From Andreprevotia lacus DSM 23236 (GTDB taxonomy: Bacteria > Pseudomonadota > Gammaproteobacteria > Burkholderiales > Chitinibacteraceae), in the NCBI RefSeq assembly GCF_900176275.1, contig NZ_FWXD01000005.1, forward strand, positions 124,001 through 188,000: 64,000 nt of DNA, read 5' to 3'. Positions within the stretch are counted from its first letter, which is position 1, and each line of letters starts with the position of its first letter. A program made the translations under genes and the position numbers. The notes below the pieces were generated by a model. That model was not told the DNA's origin. It worked only from the letters and a program-made list of their open reading frames with translations, and made no database searches. This document shows positions 60,008 through 64,000 of this stretch, in pieces.

Positions 60008-60257
60008 TTAGCGCCTGCGGCGCGGCGTTTTGGTGCCGGTTCCGCCCGGCGGGCAGGTCAAGGGGGCGTCTCGCCACCCCCTTAACAATCCCGGGCGACC
60101 CTGCCTATGCGCTACCTGCCTTTGCTGGCGCAAAGCCAGGCAGTGCCTTGCGCTGCTCGCCCGCCGCGGCGGGAATCGAACTCGGCCTTGCAGGCCTCAA
60201 ACATGCGATTCCCGACTACCCCGCGTCGTGCTGTGCTGCTCAGCGCTTCAGAAGGGA
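60008..60257 (-). repeat. Long dispersed repeat, family A (copy A3, inverted)
   Basis: Reverse-oriented, diverged copy of A1/A2. Its left end TTAGCGCCTGCGGCGCGG is the complement of the A2 right end, and its right end CGCTTCAGAAGGGA is the complement of the A2 left end. The middle section differs most. With A2 it forms a large inverted repeat spanning 60008-60619. Confidence 0.75.
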
Positions 60258-60348
60258 AACGAGTACTCCGTAGTGACCAGCCTTGGAAATGCCAAGCATT
60301 GAAATTCGACGGTCCCCCGTACTTTGCAAAAATCCTGCAATCCCGATG

Positions 60349-60619
60349 CAGGTTGCAAACCACCCAGGTCCCTTCTGAAGCGCCGAGCAGCACAGCCAAG
60401 CCCGGATGAAGGGGAGGGATGTTTGAGGCCCAAAGGGCCGAGTTACCGACCCGCCGGGATTGGCGCGCAGCGCAGGGAACTGCCTGACTTTGCGTGAGCA
60501 AAGGCGGGTAGCGCGCAAGTAGGGCCGCATTCTTTTGCTTCCTTTTCTTGGCGGGACAAGAAAAGGGAGGCGGCATGCGGGACGCACTCCCGCCCCAAAC
60601 ACCGCGCCGCAGGCGCTAA
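60349..60619 (+). repeat. Long dispersed repeat, family A (copy A2)
   Basis: Near-identical to A1 at 15828-16087, including CCCTTCTGAAGCGCCGAGCA, CCGAGTTACCGACCCGCCGG, TTTGCTTCCTTTTCTTGGCG and CGCCGCAGGCGCTAA. A 90-base unique spacer separates it from A3. The 818-base gap between the OmpA gene and the terminator contains no gene. Confidence 0.85.
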
Positions 60620-60694
60620 GTCAATTGACAGCACGTGGGGTACCCGCAGCGCCTGCCGCGCCCCCGAGCAGCAGGGCCAGTAGCCGCCACCCAC

Positions 60695-60731
60695 CAAAGA
60701 AAAGAGCCCACCCTTCACAGGGTGAGCTCTT
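60695..60731 (-). terminator. Terminator of the GH55-like gene
   Basis: On the minus strand AAGAGCTCACCC-TGTGAA-GGGTGGGCTCTT followed by TTCTTTGG, about 55 bases after the stop codon. Confidence 0.88.
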
Positions 60732-60784
60732 GTTGCTGGCGACTTTAGCCAGGCAGTACCGGCCAGCAATGGCGGCAGTGTTGC

Positions 60785-63292
60785 TTACGGATATTGCGGC
60801 AATGTTGCAACGAAGTTGTTTTTGTCCGCCGTCGGTCCGGTGCCGTTGATCACGTGGGTGATCTCGCCCACGCCGCCCAGCGATACGCTGGACAGGTGGT
60901 GGAACTTCACCGCTGCGTTGTACGGCGCTTCAACCCCGTTGGTGAGCTTGATGGCATTGTTGGTGTTGAAGAAGCTGTACACCCCGGTGCCCCATGCTTC
61001 GTGGCTGGTGACGCTGTTGCTCACCTTGTACGAGGCATAGCCATTGTTGCTGCCACTCATCCAGTCGCTCTGCAGCGCCACTTCATACGGTGCTTCGCTC
61101 TGGTAGAAGTACACGCGGCCGCCGTTGCCGTTCCACGTGGTCTGGTACTTCTGGTAGTGCTCGACCGCCAGGCCGTAGATGGTCACGTCGTTGCCGTTTA
61201 CCACCACGCCATAGTCGGACGTGTTCACCGTCCAGCCGATGCCGTCGCCGTGGTCGGCGCGCCATACCCAGAAGTTGTCGCCGATCACGTTGTTGCTGTT
61301 GATCTCCAGGTTGATGTTGGCACGACCAACACCTGCACCGCCAACGCGGAAGAAGATGTCATGCAGCGAGGTCGGGTTGGCGGCATGGTTGGCGCTGCTG
61401 CCACGCGGGCCGATCTGCACCAGCACTTGCGAGCTGGTCGGGCCGGCATCGATCAACAAGCCGGCGAGCTTCACGCCGTCCACGTCGGCCACGTCGATGG
61501 CGTCGTTGCCGCTATCGGCTACCAAGGTGGCAATACCCAGCCCCAGCACCACGGTGTTGGCACGGTTTACGTGCAGTGCCTGGTTCAGGTGATACACGCC
61601 CGGGGTCAGCAACAGGTTCTTGCCGGCGTCCAGCGCTGCATTCAGCGTGGTGGCGGTGTCCACGCCTTCCTTGGCCACGTAGAACTGGTCGATCGAGATC
61701 GATTCACCCTGCGGGGTCTTGTTGAACCATGTGGTGCCCTGGCTGTTGGTGCTCAGTGTCGGCACAAACACGCTGTAATGGCCCGCGCTGTCGATGGTCA
61801 GGAACGGCTTTTCGCGTACTACCGGGGTCTGGTTGACCACGGTATAGGGGGCGGTCGGCCAGTTTTCTGCCGGTGCGCCGTTCACGCCCACAAACACCAT
61901 GTTCCACACCCCGCCGGTCCACGAACCGTATTGCGCGTTGCGCGACAGCCATTGTTGTTGCGAGCCGGAATTGATGTCGCCATCGACCACGGTATCGGCA
62001 ATGAAGCCGCCGCTGGACCAGCCGCAGTAGGGCGAGCACAGCGTCATGTTGCCCTTGACGTGCATGCGGCGGAACGGCGCGGCTTGCGAGACCGCATAGC
62101 GATCCAGCGCGCCGGCGGCAGTCGGGATCACGGCCAGGTTTTCGGCCGAGCGCCAGAAGTTCTGCGTGGCGTTTTCATCCGGCAGCCAGTTGGCCTCGAC
62201 GCGCACGGCGCCGATCAGGGTCACGTCGTCCGGCGATTTGCCCAGACCGGCCACCTGGGTATAGAAGCCCAGATTGGCATCGACATTGTACGAGCCCGGC
62301 TTGAACAGGAAGGCATAGCGCGCGGTGCCGAACTGGTTGGTTTCCTGCTGGGTGAAGGTGCTGTTCAGCTTGTCCTGGATCACGTTTTGCGGCGTGCTCG
62401 GATCGAAGATGAACACGTTGGGGCCAAAATCGGGCGCAGCGCCCGGTGTCGGGGTGGGGGTCGGCACCTTGGTCGGCGTCGGCGTGACGGTCGGCACGGC
62501 GGTCGGGACCGGCGTTGCGGTCGGCTTGGGCGTGGCGCTCGGCGCGGTCGTGGGCACCGGGGTCGCAGTCGGCTTGGGGGTCGCTGTCGGGGTGCTGGTC
62601 GGCACCGCCGTCGGTGTTGAAGTCGGTTTCACAGTCGGGGTCACCGTCGGTTGCGGGGTGGCCGTCGGCGTGCTGTTGCCGATGGTCAGCTGCTGCCACG
62701 CGGTATCGCTGGCGCCGCTGCCCTGGCCGATGGTGAAGAAATAGCGCACCACGTCACCGGCTTTCAGGCCGGTCACAGTATAGGTGTTGTTGCTGCCGTT
62801 CACCGTCATGCGCACGTTTTGCTGGTTTACGCCGTTCACGGTGTAGTGCAGGTCGGCCCACGGGGCATTGTTCACATAGAAGGCCACGCTGCTGGCGCTG
62901 GCCGTTGCACCATAGCTGCCGCCGGTGGCCGGGGTCGGCGCAACGGTCGGTGCGGCTGTGGGGGCGAGGGTCGGCACCGGTGTGGGGGCGACTGTGGGTT
63001 GCGGCGTCGGTGCCTTGGTCGGCACGGGGGTGGGCGCCGGGGCCGCGGTGGGGCTGGCGGTGCCGCACAGGCCCAGGTCTTGCCACACATCCCACTGGCC
63101 GGACAGGCTGGGGTTGTCGCCCTGCGTCCACCACTTGGCCTGATAGCTGTGGCCGTTGTAGCTCACGCGGTTGCCGGCGGTGTAGACCGCCGAGGCCGAC
63201 CACGGCGCCTCGCACGCGGCGGCAAAGGCGCTGGCAGACAGGCTGCTGGCCAGTGCCACCACGGCATAGTTCAACATTGTTACGGGTTTCAT
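60785..63292 (-). CDS. Secreted CBM5/12-CBM56-GH55-like beta-helix glycosidase
   Basis: An 835-residue exported protein. The start at 63292 (MKPVTMLNYAVVALASSLSA) gives a clean signal peptide cut after AFA; upstream in-frame ATGs lack one. Order: CBM5/12 (about 24-75, YNGHSYQAKWWTQGDNP), Thr/Pro linker, CBM56-like module (about 122-205, FYVNNAPWADLHYTVNG and GLKAGDVVRYFFTIGQG), second Thr/Pro linker and a beta-helix domain (about 310-835). The latter (GTARYAFLFKPGSYNVDANL, VVREKPFLTID, NLLLTPGVYHL, WRADHGDGIGWTVNTSDYG) resembles GH55-type beta-1,3-glucanases and related actinobacterial proteins. CBM56 also binds beta-1,3-glucan. Enzyme class is inferred. Confidence 0.78.
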   Translation of the reverse strand: MKPVTMLNYAVVALASSLSASAFAAACEAPWSASAVYTAGNRVSYNGHSYQAKWWTQGDNPSLSGQWDVWQDLGLCGTASPTAAPAPTPVPTKAPTPQPTVAPTPVPTLAPTAAPTVAPTPATGGSYGATASASSVAFYVNNAPWADLHYTVNGVNQQNVRMTVNGSNNTYTVTGLKAGDVVRYFFTIGQGSGASDTAWQQLTIGNSTPTATPQPTVTPTVKPTSTPTAVPTSTPTATPKPTATPVPTTAPSATPKPTATPVPTAVPTVTPTPTKVPTPTPTPGAAPDFGPNVFIFDPSTPQNVIQDKLNSTFTQQETNQFGTARYAFLFKPGSYNVDANLGFYTQVAGLGKSPDDVTLIGAVRVEANWLPDENATQNFWRSAENLAVIPTAAGALDRYAVSQAAPFRRMHVKGNMTLCSPYCGWSSGGFIADTVVDGDINSGSQQQWLSRNAQYGSWTGGVWNMVFVGVNGAPAENWPTAPYTVVNQTPVVREKPFLTIDSAGHYSVFVPTLSTNSQGTTWFNKTPQGESISIDQFYVAKEGVDTATTLNAALDAGKNLLLTPGVYHLNQALHVNRANTVVLGLGIATLVADSGNDAIDVADVDGVKLAGLLIDAGPTSSQVLVQIGPRGSSANHAANPTSLHDIFFRVGGAGVGRANINLEINSNNVIGDNFWVWRADHGDGIGWTVNTSDYGVVVNGNDVTIYGLAVEHYQKYQTTWNGNGGRVYFYQSEAPYEVALQSDWMSGSNNGYASYKVSNSVTSHEAWGTGVYSFFNTNNAIKLTNGVEAPYNAAVKFHHLSSVSLGGVGEITHVINGTGPTADKNNFVATLPQYP

Positions 63293-63475
63293 TGCGTTTC
63301 CGTCCATCTCGTTGGTTTTGACTGGAATTCCGCGCTGCGGATGTGAGCCTGTCTGTTGGCCGGTTGTGCAGGGCTGATCGGGGTGTTGTGTCCCACCCCG
63401 CCGTGCCGCCCGGCACCGGCGTGGCAAACGGGTTCCGGGGCCGTATCACGTTGAACACGGACTACGGCGCAGGCG

Positions 63476-63506
63476 ATATGAAAGCGCTTTCAAAATCGCA
63501 AGTCAA
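63476..63506 (-). promoter_or_regulatory. LacI-type operator overlapping the GH55-like promoter
   Basis: TGAAAGCGCTTTCA at 63479-63492 is a perfect 14-base palindrome of the LacI/GalR (cre-like) type. On the minus strand TTGACT (complement of 63501-63506) lies just upstream and TCATAT (complement of 63476-63481) serves as a possible -10 at 19-base spacing, so the operator sits inside the promoter. The leader from here to the GH55-like start is about 185 bases. The rest of the 418-base gap to the next gene shows only a TACAAT -10-like hexamer for yggX at 63621-63626. Confidence 0.65.
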
Positions 63507-63710
63507 TCTTTAAATGGGCACCTTAGGGTGAATGCCCTATGTCAGAGACATGCGGGAACCGGCTGACAGACGTGGCCGGGCGCGCCGCAGGCAAATGCGC
63601 GGCGCGCAGCTGCAACGGGGTACAATGACGCATTCCCGCGAGCGGGTTTCGGCCCGCTTGTCATGTTTGCGTAACATATTTGTCATTTAATTCGTGCTGG
63701 AGCCGTTGCA

Positions 63711-63977
63711 ATGAGCCGTACCGTTCAATGTGTCAAACTGGGCCGCGAGGCCGAGGGTCTGGATTTCCCGCCGCTGCCGGGTGCCCTGGGCAAAAAGCTG
63801 TTCGATAGCGTCTCCAAGGAGGCATGGGCCGCCTGGATCAAACACCAGACCATGCTGATCAATGAAAACCGGCTGAATCTGGCCGACCCGCGCGCGCGCC
63901 AATACCTGCAGCAGCAGCTGGAGAACTACTTCTTCGGCAGCGGTGCCGATCAGGTGGCGGGCTACGTACCGCAATAA
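63711..63977 (+). CDS. yggX: Probable Fe(2+)-trafficking protein
   Basis: An 88-residue cytoplasmic protein of the YggX family, which protects iron-sulfur clusters from oxidation and helps iron delivery. It has the characteristic opening [20 protein letters not shown] with Cys7, followed by [31 protein letters not shown] in part and the closing LENYFFG. Length is standard. A candidate -10 box TACAAT lies at 63621-63626. It ends 23 bases before the window does. Confidence 0.95.
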   Translation: MSRTVQCVKLGREAEGLDFPPLPGALGKKLFDSVSKEAWAAWIKHQTMLINENRLNLADPRARQYLQQQLENYFFGSGADQVAGYVPQ

Positions 63978-64000
63978 ACGCCGCGCCTGACGGGCGAGAG

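Noticed and set aside
60161-60190. T-arm-like sequence (complement reads GAGTTCGATTCCC) suggesting a tRNA 3' end
   Set aside because: It is the diverged middle of repeat A3; no acceptor, D or anticodon arms can be built around it.
61125-61145. Second parS-like site (GTTCCACGTGGTCT)
   Set aside because: Only the left half fits parS; the right half has lost the symmetry.

Overview
The window reads as chromosomal DNA of a high-GC, chitin-degrading betaproteobacterium. Gene content and order (mnmG-rsmG-parA-parB followed by the complete atp operon, ppgK, YggX, secreted chitinase with CBM5/12 modules) fit Neisseriales, and my best guess is the Chitinibacteraceae (Chitinibacter/Jeongeupia-like). 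This placement is inference from gene style; no 16S gene is present. The mnmG-rsmG-parAB-atp cluster usually lies close to oriC, but no dnaA gene or DnaA-box cluster is visible.

Layout. 1-6830: pyrE, a DUF4124 protein, polyphosphate glucokinase, mnmG, rsmG, parA and parB. 7209-14230: a strong sigma70 promoter, atpIBEFHAGDC and a clear terminator. 14240-16100: a small accessory patch with an orphan zinc-ribbon protein, a candidate secreted amidase with a lipoprotein partner (effector/immunity-like) and dispersed repeats. 16166-21093: sdaA, glmU, a 5'-nucleotidase and an AraC regulator. 21383-25000: a GH18 chitinase and a secreted beta-helix protein. 25368-29553: an RluA-type pseudouridine synthase whose gene contains a parS-like site, threonine aldolase, and an overlapping aspartyl-hydroxylase/sulfotransferase pair. 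29778-36755: a promoter and a tandem glycine riboswitch controlling gcvT-gcvH-(small membrane protein)-gcvP, then a GST, a VOC protein and gcvR. 36966-39094: a YdcF-type protein and ychF. 39905-46505: a type I restriction-modification locus, hsdR-hsdM-DUF1016 nuclease-hsdS. 46747-48401: a TetR gene with two operators in its promoter, a YciI-like protein and an HD hydrolase. 48394-56981: two full-length DUF4034-like paralogues plus the broken start of a third, each behind the same leader, with a GH39-like hydrolase and an OafA-like acyltransferase inserted between. 57327-63977: an M48 peptidase, an OmpA lipoprotein, a large inverted-repeat region, a secreted CBM5/12-CBM56-GH55-like protein with a LacI-type operator, and YggX.

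How it works together. Housekeeping modules (nucleotide synthesis, tRNA modification, chromosome partition, ATP synthesis, glycine cleavage) are intact. The secreted enzymes point to growth on chitin and beta-1,3-glucan, possibly fungal walls. Between them lie at least four families of short dispersed repeats, which mark gene ends and may have shaped the accessory segments. The most unusual items are the DUF4034 paralogue array with conserved leaders, the inverted-repeat-bounded 114-bp element, the two longer dispersed repeat families, the palindromes inside the DUF1016 gene and the amidase/lipoprotein pair. No rRNA, tRNA or CRISPR array was recognised.
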